Shown one piece after another: positions 51,266 to 63,084 of a stretch of 64,000 nt of DNA. The first letter of the stretch is position 1, and each line of letters starts with the position of its first letter. Origin of the DNA: Tetragnatha versicolor. Its lineage: Eukaryota > Arthropoda > Arachnida > Araneae > Tetragnathidae. The translations under genes were made by a program, and so were the position numbers. The stretch spans positions 53,391,945 through 53,455,944 of the forward strand of contig JANDEH010000006.1 in NCBI GenBank assembly GCA_024610705.1. Direction: 5' to 3'. The notes under the pieces are model-generated. The model was not told the DNA's origin and ran no database searches. It saw nothing but the letters and a program-made list of their open reading frames with translations.

Positions 51266-51443
51266 TAAAGCCCTGGATCCTCTACCTTAAGTAGCGACAT
51301 CACGCTCAATCGGCCGCCATTGTGGGGAGAACTCACTACTAGTCTGGATAGTCTTGCTTATCGTCACTAGTAGTGAGTTCTCCCTACAATGGCGGCCGAT
51401 TGAGCGTGATGTCGCTACTTAAGGTAGAGGATCTAGGGCTTTA
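51266..51443. mobile_element. MITE with 8-bp target duplication
   Basis: The identical octamer GCTAAATG flanks both ends (51258-51265 and 51444-51451). The element starts TAAAGCCCTGGATCC and ends GGATCTAGGGCTTTA. The arms are ~75 bp and nearly perfect, containing 'caatcggccgccattgt' and its complement, with a ~22-nt loop. An 8-bp duplication points to the hAT superfamily. Confidence 0.85.
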
Positions 51444-51451
51444 GCTAAATG

Positions 51452-53823
51452 GAGTCCAAAACAACAGCAAAGCAATTTTTAGGGACATCTAACGGAACAT
51501 CTAACGGAAGTCCCATCTAGACAAAAAGTTTTTTTTTATTATGATTGTAATTTTTCTTCCGCCTATACAGGTCCTTGTATCCACCTGGCGGATCATAATT
51601 TATGTTGCTAATTTTCGTTTGTGTAAAAAATTATTATGTAATAAAATTGACTGATTGATTGATAAGTAGGGAAATACATTAAAAAACCTATTCCCACCTT
51701 TAAACCGACCCCTCTACTCAGCCAGCACACAAACAGACTGTCACAGAAAATAACGAGTCAATTTTTTTCTCCGTTACAAAACAAATAGCTCACACACACA
51801 CATGGGCGGCAAATCCACATGGGCGTGCGAAGATCCCCTCTGCGATCATGTAGGCGAGGCACCAACCAAATGACGATCGACGTTCGGCCGTAATGAGCGA
51901 AAGATCGTCATTTAACTCGGTAGGGGAACACTTTTTCCCTCTCATCTCCCATACTTATTATCTGTTAGGGAAAGATCGATAGCTCAAGAGTTGGAATGGA
52001 AATCTTTCTTGCCCAAGGGAGCGAGTGGAGAGTTAGGGAAGTTTGTTTGTCGATCTCTCTATTTTTGTGAAAAATAAAGTAGGCTAGGGTGCATGTATTT
52101 GCCTCGTGGTTTTGAGGGGAAGATTTTAAGATGTTGCTAAGGAAAAAGGAAAGGTAGAAAAGGTTGCTGATCAAATTAAGGCTTCTTTAGCGTTGGAGAT
52201 ACTGTCATGTGGGAAGATTAATTTAGAATTTTCCAAACAAAAGTTGTGAAGTTTCACTTTTTAATACTAATAAAAAAGAAATCTGATTTTTGCCACTACA
52301 AAGGAGAGAACATTAATTTTTTCCCCTAGAAACCTAAAAAAGTAAAATTTGAAATACAAGTAGTTTCAACAAGTTCGCTCATAAACTACGTAACCTTTAC
52401 GGTCCAAATCGGAGGTTCTATACGGAGAAACCTGTTTGGATAAAATTGCAACAGAAAAAGACATTACATCCCTTTACGCTAAAAAAAAATATTTTATAAA
52501 AAACGTAATTTTGATTATCTGAATACACTTACACACCCTATAAGATGATAAGTAATATCCATTTTGCGCATGCGTATACCATGGAATGGGATAAATACGT
52601 TTTTATCAGATAAGACGTCACGTTTTTCAGAAAAATAATTCCATGAATCCATGTTAAGAATCTTCCTGTGCAAAATTTAATAATATGCTTGTATATTGAC
52701 TCGCACAATTTTAACGCTGTCAGCATGCTATTGTACTCGTTTATGTGAACCATTATGCCTAAAACATTCCTCTTAATTTTTAAATGCGCAACCACCGAAC
52801 GATTAAATTACCCACCTACATACAAACCATTACCTATAGGCTCTCAATGGCGTCCTTCCTTGATGATGGTAATCCCTGGCGAGTTCTGATTGACCAACCC
52901 CTTGAGATATGAATGGCTGATGGTTGAATGCTACTCTCTGATTTACTCAAAGAGACAATGCATTACGGACGCTAACAATCCGACCATTTGAGGACAAGCC
53001 GAGAGCGGGATCAGCAAGTTGAATGTATGACCGGATTTGATTTGAGTGGCTGTAGCAATCTGGCAGTAGGTGCTGATGCAGGAGTAAAGCGCGTTCAGAT
53101 ATCACTCATTTGATTCTGCCCATTGAAAGTATTCAGTTGAAATGTAATGATGCGCTATACTTTGTAATTGCCCTTAATTAATGGAGGTACTAAAATTGCT
53201 GATTGTCATTTGGAATTGCATGTACGTGTTAAGTACAGAAAGTTTATCTTGGCATTCTATTTATTTCGAAAGTGGGATAAATCCTCTTACCTACTATAGT
53301 TGGCTTCAATTTCAAGAAAAAAAAGTTATATTACTTGAATTGGTGTAAAAGGAGAGCTGCAGCAATCGACACGTATTTAGTTTTTCTACTCTTAATAAGC
53401 ATGAATTAAAATAAAGTATTGATAGTGGAATCAATTGTATTCTTTTTTCAAGTTTTTTGTAAACCTCATACATTTGCGGTTTTTATTTTAAAAATTGTGG
53501 GGGATTGGGGGAAACTACCACCTCTTACCACCCCTTGATTATGTAACAGTTTAGAACTTATAACGCAAACCAATTTAATTCTACAAAACCGAATAGCCTT
53601 TTTAAACTTTGGGTTAATGTTAGTCAATTAGCAAATGAACTTACTTTTGAAACTATTGATCACTGATTATATAATTTTAATATCAACAACAAATACATTA
53701 AATACAATTGAACCACATACAATTGAACACATCATTGAGACAAAATTAACTTATGCGTTAAAAGTGGTAAAAATTATTTACAATATAATAGTGGATTAGC
53801 ATCGATTGTAAAGTATAATAACT
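51452..53823. other. No gene recognised
   Basis: AT-rich with slightly GC-richer patches at 51800-51920 and 52840-53100. No frames or paired repeats of note. Confidence 0.4.
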
Positions 53824-54289
53824 CAGGGGTCGATCCAGGTTTTAATTTTTGGGGCCTGTTTTCATAATTTTTGTGAAAATGAAATTATTTTTTGTGAGAA
53901 TGGAATTATTTTTGTGAAAATAAAGTTATTTTTGTGAAAATTGTGTTTTTTTGTGAAAAATATATTTTTCCGTAATTCATTGCAGAGCATAAGGTTGCCG
54001 GATTGAAAACGCTAACTGCTGCGTTTTCGTCGATCTATGGATTGTATAGTTCTTTCTCAACCGAAGAATCGCGTTCGTTTCGGAGAATATTTGAAGGGCT
54101 TCGTTTGAAATTTGAAAGTGGTAATTTTTCGTCACTAGAAATTTTGTGAAAGGGCCGATTTTACAAAGTTTATTTTTGTGAAGGGGCCTTTCTTCCGAAG
54201 TTTATTTTTGTGAAGGGGCCGTTTTATCGAAGCTAATTTTTGTGAAGGGGACGCAAAACGGCCCCAATTTTCGCCTGGATCGACCCCTG
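53824..54289. mobile_element. hAT-like MITE with internal tandem repeats
   Basis: The ends CAGGGGTCGATCCAGG and CCTGGATCGACCCCTG are perfect inverted repeats (one extra base pairing allowed), and TAACT flanks both sides (53819-53823, 54290-54294). The CAGGGGTCG end is characteristic of hAT. A 5-bp duplication is shorter than the usual 8, though variants are known. Inside are a ~22-bp repeat built on 'tttttgtgaaaat' (53865-53965) and a ~33-bp repeat built on 'gtgaaggggccgtttt' with 'cgaagtttattttt' (54145-54250). Confidence 0.8.
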
Positions 54290-54294
54290 TAACT

Positions 54295-56473
54295 GATATA
54301 TTCAGTCTACAAGAGTATTTAATAAAAACATGAAACTTTCACTTCAGATCGTGCTCAAGAGCTTTAATCATCTAATCAACCTCTAATCACCCCAGCACGT
54401 ACACGAAATGAAATTGAACCATTTGGAAAAAGTAATCAATTTGTCAATTTGTGCATTAAGTGGTAAAAACGGTTTACAACATAGAAATGGAGTAAAATCG
54501 ACAGTAAATTAGTTACAGATAAATCAGCCAATAACACTAGTATCCAATAACCTCACGAAACTTTCACTTCAGTCCGTGCTCAAGAGCTTAAAATCCAAAC
54601 CATCACCGAAACACCCCCAAAAGTCAATCCAACCAAACTTTTCCCCTCAAAAATCCACGATAGCTCCATGCCACTCCACGCTATTTGAAGACGCTCCCCC
54701 TGGCACAGGCGTTCCGTGACGGTCATCCGAGCATGCCAAACAGCTCCAGAAGTAGGCGACTCCCATGTTTTGGTCCCGCAGTCCTGTCATTAGGCCTGCA
54801 TATACATCGTAATTTGATGACTCCCCTCATCCACCAGTTTTATTTCGTTTCGAAGAGAGCAAATAACTCCGGGTAAAAGTCAGAGCAAGGGTAATGGGGC
54901 CATGATGTGAAATATTAATAACGATCGTAAATTCAGTCGCTCACTTGTGTCCTCGAACCCGTGTAGTACAAATATACGTTTTATGGTACATTTATCGTCC
55001 TCTTTCGGAGACTGTTTCCAGTTTTTTTAGGGGCAGTCTTTCTGTCAGATGGCTTATGGTGCGAATGAGGGATGGGTGATTTATGGGTAGGATGTCGATT
55101 GGGATGTTTCAATCAATGGTGTTATTGGGTATGGGGTGTGTTTTTTGGGGTATTTTTAAGGGCTTACGTTGTTTGGAGATTGTTTTTATCGTCAGTTTCT
55201 GTTTATATTTCGGAATAAATATAACAAAGTTGTAAATCGATGTGAACCGATTTTAGTTTTTTTACTTAATTTTGAGGTATGAAATGAAAGCAATCCCTCA
55301 CTTCACAATAAATTTTGGAAATATTTAAGATAATTCAATTTGTGTTTAACTAAATGGAATAAGAGTATGAATTAACTAGTTTTATTGCAAGTAATTTAAT
55401 GTACTATCCTTAGTTCAGAGAAAAATAACTTACTCTTCTTCACACCTTTTTCTGACCTGTAGTCTGGTTTTATGTGATAAAATTAGTGAACACAATATTA
55501 ATAATAACACACAATTATAATTTGGGTGTTACGAGTAATATTTCTTCAATTTTATTTAGTTGAAAAACTAATAAGAATCAACTGACCACATTAATATATT
55601 TACACGTGTAATTTAAGATGTTCAATTAGTTGACGGTTGAAACTCGACAAGTTGAAAGCTTGATACACCTAACATGGTATTTGTGACTGCAGTTACATTC
55701 CCACTATTAAAGAACAACTCTAGATCTCTTTTATGCTACCCTTTTAATAGTTGCTTCCATTCAAAACCTGTTATAACTCCTAACATAATTAAGAAAGTAA
55801 GTGAGCACATGAAAGAAGTAACTCCATTCAGGGTTGCACTTTTGATTCTCTTTAGAAATTACATAAAAAGAACAAACAACGTAAGACGAGCGTCGGTCCT
55901 TTTGATGAAATGACTCTAATTCAAGCATTAAGACCTACCAAGTCGCGAAATGAACACAAGATACCTTATACGCACAGCAACAAAGTTCACAAAAGGAAAC
56001 CTTTAAAGCCTTGACCTTTGATCTTGGGTTTTTTGAAGAGCACTCAACTCTTTTTACACAGCTTCATCATCGGCCGCGAAATTTAGATGAAAAAAAACAT
56101 TTCTGAATCTCTACAATGACTCAAAAGGGTTGAGAGTTATGTTTTTTTATTAACTCAACTCGGGCAACAAAACGTGTCAGTCCTAATTACTAGATAGTAT
56201 TAAAAAAGTATGAGTGAAACTTAAATAAGTAGTCTCATGAAGGATTTCTTTTTATGTCGCTTTATACTGATGACAGAGTTTTCTGTACAAATAGACATGA
56301 AAGAGGGGCTTATTTTAGTTATAAGGCATCTTATTTTCAGTGAAAAAAGTAGATCGGGATCCTTAATTTTTTTTAATCATGGCATACGATTTACGGAAGA
56401 TATAGATCTATTAATTTTCTTTTGACAATTTTGAATAGAGTTGTCCATCATCCGGTGGCAACCCTTAGCAATC
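54295..56473. other. No gene; one GC-richer island
   Basis: 54640-54900 is GC-richer ('ggcacaggcgttccgtgacg') with one 63-codon frame of no recognised type. The remainder is AT-rich. Confidence 0.35.
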
Positions 56474-56529
56474 AGTCTGTTTGTCCTGCAGGATCAGAGT
56501 TTCGTGACGTCATCGTGGACAACCTTATT
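56474..56529 (+). repeat. 56-bp direct repeat, copy 1
   Basis: Identical to 56690-56745. It contains 'gtcctgcaggat' (palindromic) and 'gtgacgtcatcg' with the TGACGTCA palindrome. The spacing between starts is 216 bp. Confidence 0.9.
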
Positions 56530-56689
56530 ATTCCACAGAATCTAACCATCTTTAATGATGTTTATAAATGCTTTTAAAGGACAATTTTTAAAAATATATA
56601 ATCGCAAGCAAAAGCAAGTTTTCAAATCGGAATTCGAATTTGGAAATGCTTTTGAAACTCAAGGACAAACACAGTTAATTTGACAATTA

Positions 56690-56745
56690 AGTCTGTTTGT
56701 CCTGCAGGATCAGAGTTTCGTGACGTCATCGTGGACAACCTTATT
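56690..56745 (+). repeat. 56-bp direct repeat, copy 2
   Basis: Second identical copy (see 56474-56529). Two identical copies in otherwise dissimilar AT-rich flanks suggest recent duplication or the ends of a small element. No inverted ends are seen. Confidence 0.9.
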
Positions 56746-59700
56746 TGGGACTAACCAAAATCAATGATTAAAGCATGAAAAGTCATACCTTAATTCTTGA
56801 CTACTGTGCTTATTTTTAGTCTATTGTGATATTTGCATTATTAAAAAAACATACGTTACTCTGCCAGAGATACCCTGCAAGTCTTGTTTCACATCTATTT
56901 CTTTGGATGGAAGCAATAACAGAAAAGGATAGTAATATTTTTTCACAAAATCGTTTACAAAAACGTTATGAGGTCCAATTTTGAGTATAGGTAAACAAGT
57001 TTGGAAAAATGAGATTCAACGCCGATTTGCAATGAAACGAAATGATATCTTTTTTGGATTGAACTTGAAAACCATGTGAAGTTACATTTCGCAAAATTTA
57101 AGTATGTAAATTATAAGTATAGAATATTCGTATAGTCATAGCAAAAAAGGAAAAGACTCGCTCCCCTTTGGGTAACACACAAGGCATCCCTAATAACCCC
57201 AACGGTTTAAGTATCGGTGGAGAATTTAAGTGCTAGAACAGGGGATCCACCCCACTTCCCACATTCAAAATGGCTTTTAACAAAACCCTTTAAAAGACTT
57301 ACATCATTCAAGGGGGGAGGGATTCAATTAGTGCTTGCCTGCAGAACACACAATTTTTAAAACTCGGGGAAATAGCTCCACAGTACAGAATTGACAGCTC
57401 TCATCAAAGTGGCACAATTATGGCCTAAAAGCCGGTTAAGTTCTTCGCCCATTAATCTGCACACGGCCCGATTCCCTGGGACCAAAAATGGGGAAATGGG
57501 CATGTTAGGTCCCTAATCACTAGAGAGATATGGGACCACATTTTTCTCACTTATTTAGATGAGTTTCTGTTTGAAGCAATTAGGGAAGGGCCACGGCGCG
57601 TTATTAATTATGAAGGCAGGTCGGATTTATTCGATCAATTAGTAACCAAGGGATTATGTAGCTCTACTTCAATCAAGCGATTAGCTTTCGATTACAAAAC
57701 GTGGAGAATAATTGCTCGGTCAGTATTGGGCATTCCCGAGTTTTTCTTCCCGTTACAAACGTGTTAGGTATATGACCTGGATCACCGCCAGAGTTGAATG
57801 ACTCGAAATATATCTCGGGGAGTTGGGTAACCTACTGATACTCTATCCCCTGTCCGGGAAACTTGCAATTAGAGCTGTTTGGGGTATCCGACTTTTTACG
57901 CTATTGGTTTCGCGAATTAGTTGTTTCATATCGTATCAGATAGCTTATCTGGGAGGTTTCGGTATCGATTAGTGATGCATTGAGTTTTGAGTTCATGTGG
58001 AGCTTGAGTGTCATTTTTTATGGTTTTTGTAGTCTAGACTAGAGTTCAAACGGATGCTGTTAAATCTGTTTAGCATCAATGCAGTGTTTGGTTTCGGTAG
58101 TAATGATAAAAATGTGATATGGAGAACTTCCAAGAAGATTTATTTATGGAAAGGTATTGCGTTTGCTCATCATATACGGTTTCCGGGTTTCCTGAAAAAA
58201 TTTTATGATATTTTCTATCGCACTTCTACTGTTCCATCGAATGAGATTTTGCTAATTAAATTCGAAAAAATTACTAAAGGTAAAAAAGTAAAATATTATG
58301 TGAATTTAATTAAATAATAAATGAAGCTTTCCATGTTAGTTATCTTTGGATAAAACACTTTGAAATGAAAATATTTCATTAGATTTAAGTTAAACCAATC
58401 GTTTTTAAAACATATAATGATATTGTATGCGTATCAGTTATAATTAAATTACAAATGAAAATTTTTATAAATAATTTGATAAATTAATTTATTTTTACCA
58501 AACTTTATCTATCTTTTGAAAACATTGGTAAACATTTATCTAATTGGAAAGAGTGGATAAAGAATTAAAATCTTCCAATCATCAACTTATGAAAGTCAAA
58601 TTTCAATAAAAAAAATTGTATGATGACTAGAGGAGACATACATTTTACATGAATTGTTTTTCATAAATACCATTTTAATGTTGAAGAAAATACAAAGAGT
58701 TAACTAAGAATGAAGCAGTGTCTATCTGTGCATTTACCCACAAGTTAAAAATATCAATGCATTCAAAAATGATGGATGAGGACGGGGCATACGATTGTTT
58801 CGAGATTATTGGATCCCCCTCTTCATTCCTAACTATGTATGATTTTTTAGCCCTGATTAAGGGGATTCTATACTCCTCTCAACAATTGTTGACCTATCTA
58901 TAGCTTATTGTGCAATTAAATCGTCGATTTTTTAAACTTTTGGATTCATAGCTGCACAAGCATTTCACTACAATTCATTTATACAAGAACTTTGTTCCCA
59001 TACGTTTATTCAATGCCGTACAATTATTAAAGACATCCGGTAAAACTAATTTGCAATACAATTTTTCAACAGCTGCTGAGCCAGAAACAATTCCCAGTTC
59101 AAAAACATTTTTTCTGGAAACGTTACAAACTGCCACTTATTTCCAAGTGACGTCCTCCCCGAGCAAAACGACACTTCAACCACTATCAAAGCCCATCTCG
59201 GCTACTTCATCACCACCCCGACAATCGACGGAAAGAAAAAAAACTACACCTCCAACCTCTTCAGCAGCCGTCGTGAATCACCCACTTTTCGCTTTAAAAC
59301 AACGGAGGAAAAAAAACGTCTGGGGAAAAAAAGCCGAGCCGGACCGAACGGACCGTGGAGGATAAAAACGAGCTACGCCGAAGACTGCCGAACGTAATTA
59401 GCCGTTGTCGGGATCCGAACAAGATGGAAAGGGCCGTCCCGCGGATTTAATCCCGTCATTACCGGGATAATTTCACGACTCTGCGGAAGTGGATTTATTC
59501 CGATATCGAATCCGAGCCGATACACCTAGAGTAGGGTGGGGGGACAACGAAAGACTTAACGAAGAAAATGATAATGGAGGAAGAAAATAACAATGACGAC
59601 GAAAAGAATGATGGAAGGCCAGACGGATGGTTTCAAACGATAATTTGACCGCTCAAAAAAGAGGGATGGATGATTGCGGGGGTGGGGGGACTGGGCCGTC

Positions 59701-61581
59701 GAGAGAAGTTCGTTGAGGCGCACGTATATGCTTTTGTCTGGTTGTGTGATTTTGTGTATGATTGATTAATACGGATTTCGGGAGAATGGTGTGGTAACTG
59801 ACCCATTATAATTGCAGTTGTTGGGTGTGATGACATGGCAGCCTGGTATATAATAATAATGAGGAGGTAGGGATGGGATTAGATTTCAGCGAGGAAATGA
59901 TTCATTGGATGTTTATTTTTTTTGTGTTTCGGAATTATTTTGAAAGAAGAATTAGGTTTTGCCTGTAAAGCAGTCAAAGACTGCATAACAGTCTAGAACT
60001 TTAAAGTGGTGTGGATACTTTCTAGAAATCGCAGTTTGGCATTGGAAGGCTATCATTAGAATTGTATCGTAAATAATAAGAGCAACTGCAAATAAGTATG
60101 AATTTACGGATTTATTTTGCATATTTAATTTAAAAACATTAAAAACAAACATATTTTTCAAGGATACTTGAACCCTTTTCTTCGTCAGAGTAAAGATGGA
60201 AGCATATAACAATCGGTAAACATATAATACACAGCAGGAAACAAAGTTACAGTGAACCACAGAAAAAGGGGTACTGAAAAAAGTATAGGGGGAATTAAGA
60301 CATCCAAATTTAAAAGGAAAAGGATGCATTGGACAAATCATTGACAAGGTAATTTGAGAAATTATTAATATAATAGCCTTCATAAAAATTGAGGTCAAGG
60401 GTTGAAGTACAGTTTTTAATAATAGTAGCAGAAGAAAAATTAAAAGCATGGCCGAAATTGTGTTTCAAAAATTTAAAAAACTAAGAATAACTGCTTCAGA
60501 ATTTAAAAAAATCATAGTAGTTCAAAAATCTAAGAGGTGACGCTGACTACTAAAAGTATGACTCTCCATAAATAAATATATTCCAAGGATGTCGCTTAAT
60601 AAGCAGAGAAAAAATAAAACATGTATAACTCTAAAGTAATAGTATTTTAAAATGATTTGAAATAAGAGTAATTCGCATAGGTACTTAAAGTATTTTTATC
60701 ATTACATCAAAACATTTTTATATACTTATTCCATTCATGAAATGCATTAATACCAAAAAGTTTCTATATAATCCATCGTTCGGAGGATAAATATTGGACT
60801 CTAAAAAGAAAATCGATGCAACCCAATTTTCCAAAATACGCAATTAGTGAAAAATAAAACTGTTTTCAAAACATGTTTACAGCTTTCTTCAAAAGGTAAT
60901 CAAAATGGGAAATATGAACACTTATTTACCAAATACATACATAAAAACGAACATATTTATAAAGTAAAGATTAAAAGGGAAAATAATAATGTAACAGTCG
61001 TAATTCACAAGATGTTTTGATACTACATATATTGAATGAAAATACTTACCTTGGCGAACACGAAAACTTGTTTTCAGATTGCACAACAAAACAGCTGGAA
61101 CCTGGAAAAAAATTGCTCAAACTAAAGCATAATAAACTACATTACATAATCATAACCACATAGGTAAATGAAATAAAAAATATAACTCTGTGTATAGACT
61201 CTTTGTAAAGAACGTTAAATTGAACGGGTAAACAAGATGGATTCCCTATACAATAAGCCCATATCCCGCTGCTGAATAAAACATAGTAATATTAGCATAT
61301 ACAATGTTTATACTTGAGGGACGTATAAGATAGAGTACAGTAGACGTAATTTAATGGTCGGAGGAATATTCTGATTTAACACTGCATACATCGCGATGAT
61401 CTAATGCCGACCGAAATGCGATGATTCAATATTATAGAATATGTACTGATTTACACGCAGCAACGAACTCCCAATAATCCAACTGCTTATAATCTGTATT
61501 TGGTTGTGTTTACGTTGGTTGACATCTAATTGGTGATGACACCCACCTATGATATGAAAATACAAAACGTGTGTCCGATTC
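56746..61581. other. No confident gene; GC-richer islands
   Basis: 57400-57960 and 59150-59760 are GC-richer islands. The second contains a Ser/Thr/Pro/Lys-rich 104-codon frame (59051-59365) that I do not recognise. A 165-codon minus-strand frame at 59952-60449 is hydrophobic and Phe/Leu/Ile-rich, as expected from AT-rich DNA, and has no domain I can name. None is supported as a gene. Confidence 0.25.
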
Positions 61582-61724
61582 AATTTTCAAAATATGTTTT
61601 TATTGATTTTTAAAAAATTTTAAACGACATGGTAACTGACTGATATTAGTGAAACATTTATGTCAGTCAGTTACCATGTCGTTTAAAATTTTTTAAAAAT
61701 CAATAAAAACATATTTTGAAAATT
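61582..61724. mobile_element. Perfect-arm foldback MITE, 143 bp
   Basis: Arms of ~60 bp run from 'aattttcaaaatatg' through 'ttttaaacgacatgg' to 'taactgactga' and are inverted without visible mismatch around a ~20-nt loop. The innermost arm word GTCAGTCAGTTACC recurs at 61839. Non-coding. Confidence 0.85.
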
Positions 61725-61833
61725 TAATTGTGCCATTAGATTAAGCTAACAAGAAAGCAATAAACAGGGTGGAAAGTATTTTTTTATCATTTATTTTTGG
61801 GAAGAAAATAACAAATACTAAGCGTTTTTCTCA

Positions 61834-61856
61834 AAAAATGTCAGTCAGTTACCCGT
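61834..61856 (+). repeat. Partial third arm of the adjacent MITE
   Basis: 'atgtcagtcagttacc' repeats the inner right-arm sequence at 61660-61675, followed by unrelated sequence. It may be a solo fragment of the same family. Confidence 0.5.
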
Positions 61857-62838
61857 GGAATTGCCCTGATCTATCAATAAAACATTTCCAAATTTTTCTC
61901 TCATTCACTCCCAAAAATAACTGTTCGGGAAAAAGTATTACATCTATTTAACCCCTGTAGATATTAACAAAGAATAGCTAAACAGCAATAAGCAAACTTA
62001 TTTCATCCAAATTGAACCTCCAACAGACCTCCCCCCTTAAAATCGACCCCCTTCTCTTTTTCAATCAGAATTCATCCCCTTCCTCTCAAAACAAAAAGAA
62101 ACACTACCCCTTCCAATTCCCAAGGTGTTCCTCAATGTTTACCTGTCCCCTCCCATTCACGGAAAAGGTCAGGCGCAAAAGTGACATCCCGTACGGCTTA
62201 CGGCTCCACCATTAAGCCTAATTGTACGAGGAGCCCTCCGCATTCAGAAAGAATGAGGTTTCTGTTTTCCTCCGTCTCCTTTCCTTTTTTTCTGCTCGCT
62301 TTTGTTTCATAGCAGTTTTGTTGTGTGCATTTTCCCAGATCCCCATTACGCAGGTCTGTAAATCGTCCATTAGTACCGGCAGCCGAACCGACTCCCTTGT
62401 TCGACCATAGAGGGGGCAAAGTGGTATGGGGAAGTCCCTCGGTGGGATGCCGGGGCTTTTGCGAAAGTGACCGGCTTTTTGTAAATTCAATTTTTTTTTC
62501 TGGGAGGAAAAGGTTTCGGTACTCTTTCTCTCTGTTGGAGATGTTTTTGAAAATATGTGCTGCGGTTGTTTACGTGTAAGGACATATTATTTCACTGCTT
62601 TTTGAGGGAGTGTTGAGAAGAAATAGATATTTTAAAGCGGGTTAGACATTGGCCTGATGTGCTTTCGTACAGTTTAGCTTTTCGACAGAATTTTCATAGG
62701 ATTCAATGGCAATCTCGGATTGTCTAGGATTAAAATGTTAAAATAAAGGTCAATAAAGATTATTCCGTTGGAGAATATAAACGATTTAATATTAAAAAAG
62801 GGAGTATTTTACCACTACCTCTAGTTAGAAGATAATAC
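61857..62838. other. No gene; GC-richer island
   Basis: 62220-62480 is GC-richer, with frames open on both strands (62198-62490 minus, 62222-62579 plus). None has a recognised feature and they overlap one another. Confidence 0.3.
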
Positions 62839-63084
62839 GTGAGAACTCCAGCTCTCAAGCGTCGCCTCCAGCCATGGACCGGTTTCGTCCTTGTCTTAGG
62901 GAATGCGCAGTTCATTCCGGCAGATAGTGGAGGACTAATCAATGGTCAACACTTTTTCCGCTTTTGTCGACTAAAAGCTCTCCATCCGCTCTCTTGCGTT
63001 GCCTCCTATGCCGTGCTGATGAGTCCTAACAAGGACGAAACCGGTCCATGGCTGGAGGCGACGCTTGAGAGCTGGAGTTCTCAC
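62839..63084 (+). mobile_element. Hammerhead-bearing inverted-repeat element 2
   Basis: Arms of 56 bp (62839-62894 and 63029-63084) are perfect reverse complements. The 134-bp centre is longer than in element 1 and includes the whole 5' part of stem I. Upstream of the core, 'gcgttgcctcc' (62996-63006) pairs with 'ggaggcgacgc' (63054-63064) and 'ctctc' further out pairs with 'gagag', giving a long extended stem I that element 1 lacks. The left arm again duplicates, in antisense, the 3' half of the ribozyme. Flanks show at most a 2-bp repeat (AC). No coding content. Confidence 0.82.
62996..63064 (+). ncRNA. Hammerhead ribozyme 2 (type I)
   Basis: Stem I pairs CCGTG (63011-63015) with CATGG (63047-63051, one G-U pair), then has an internal loop (tatg opposite ct), then an 11-bp outer helix from 62996-63006 to 63054-63064. 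CTGATGA is at 63016-63022. Stem II is GTCC/GGAC (63023-63026, 63033-63036) with loop TAACAA. GAAA is at 63037-63040. Stem III is ACC/GGT (63040-63045). Predicted cleavage is after C63046. Core, loop II and stem III are identical to ribozyme 1, while stem I differs but still pairs. This is what selection on structure, or recent common origin, would give. The internal loop facing loop II is placed as in hammerheads with activating tertiary contacts. Confidence 0.9.

Noticed and set aside
58054..58317. 87-residue plus-strand frame
   Set aside because: AT-rich and Lys/Phe/Ile-heavy, no motif, no promoter or splice context.
60150..60215. Minus-strand 'ctctgacgaagaaaagggtt' resembling a linker seen near retroelement ends
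   Set aside because: Too short and too generic to assign to a Penelope-like or other retroelement without a search.
59952..60449. 165-residue minus-strand frame, the longest outside simple repeats
   Set aside because: Hydrophobic Phe/Leu/Ile-rich composition expected from AT-rich DNA; no domain or homologous pattern recognised.
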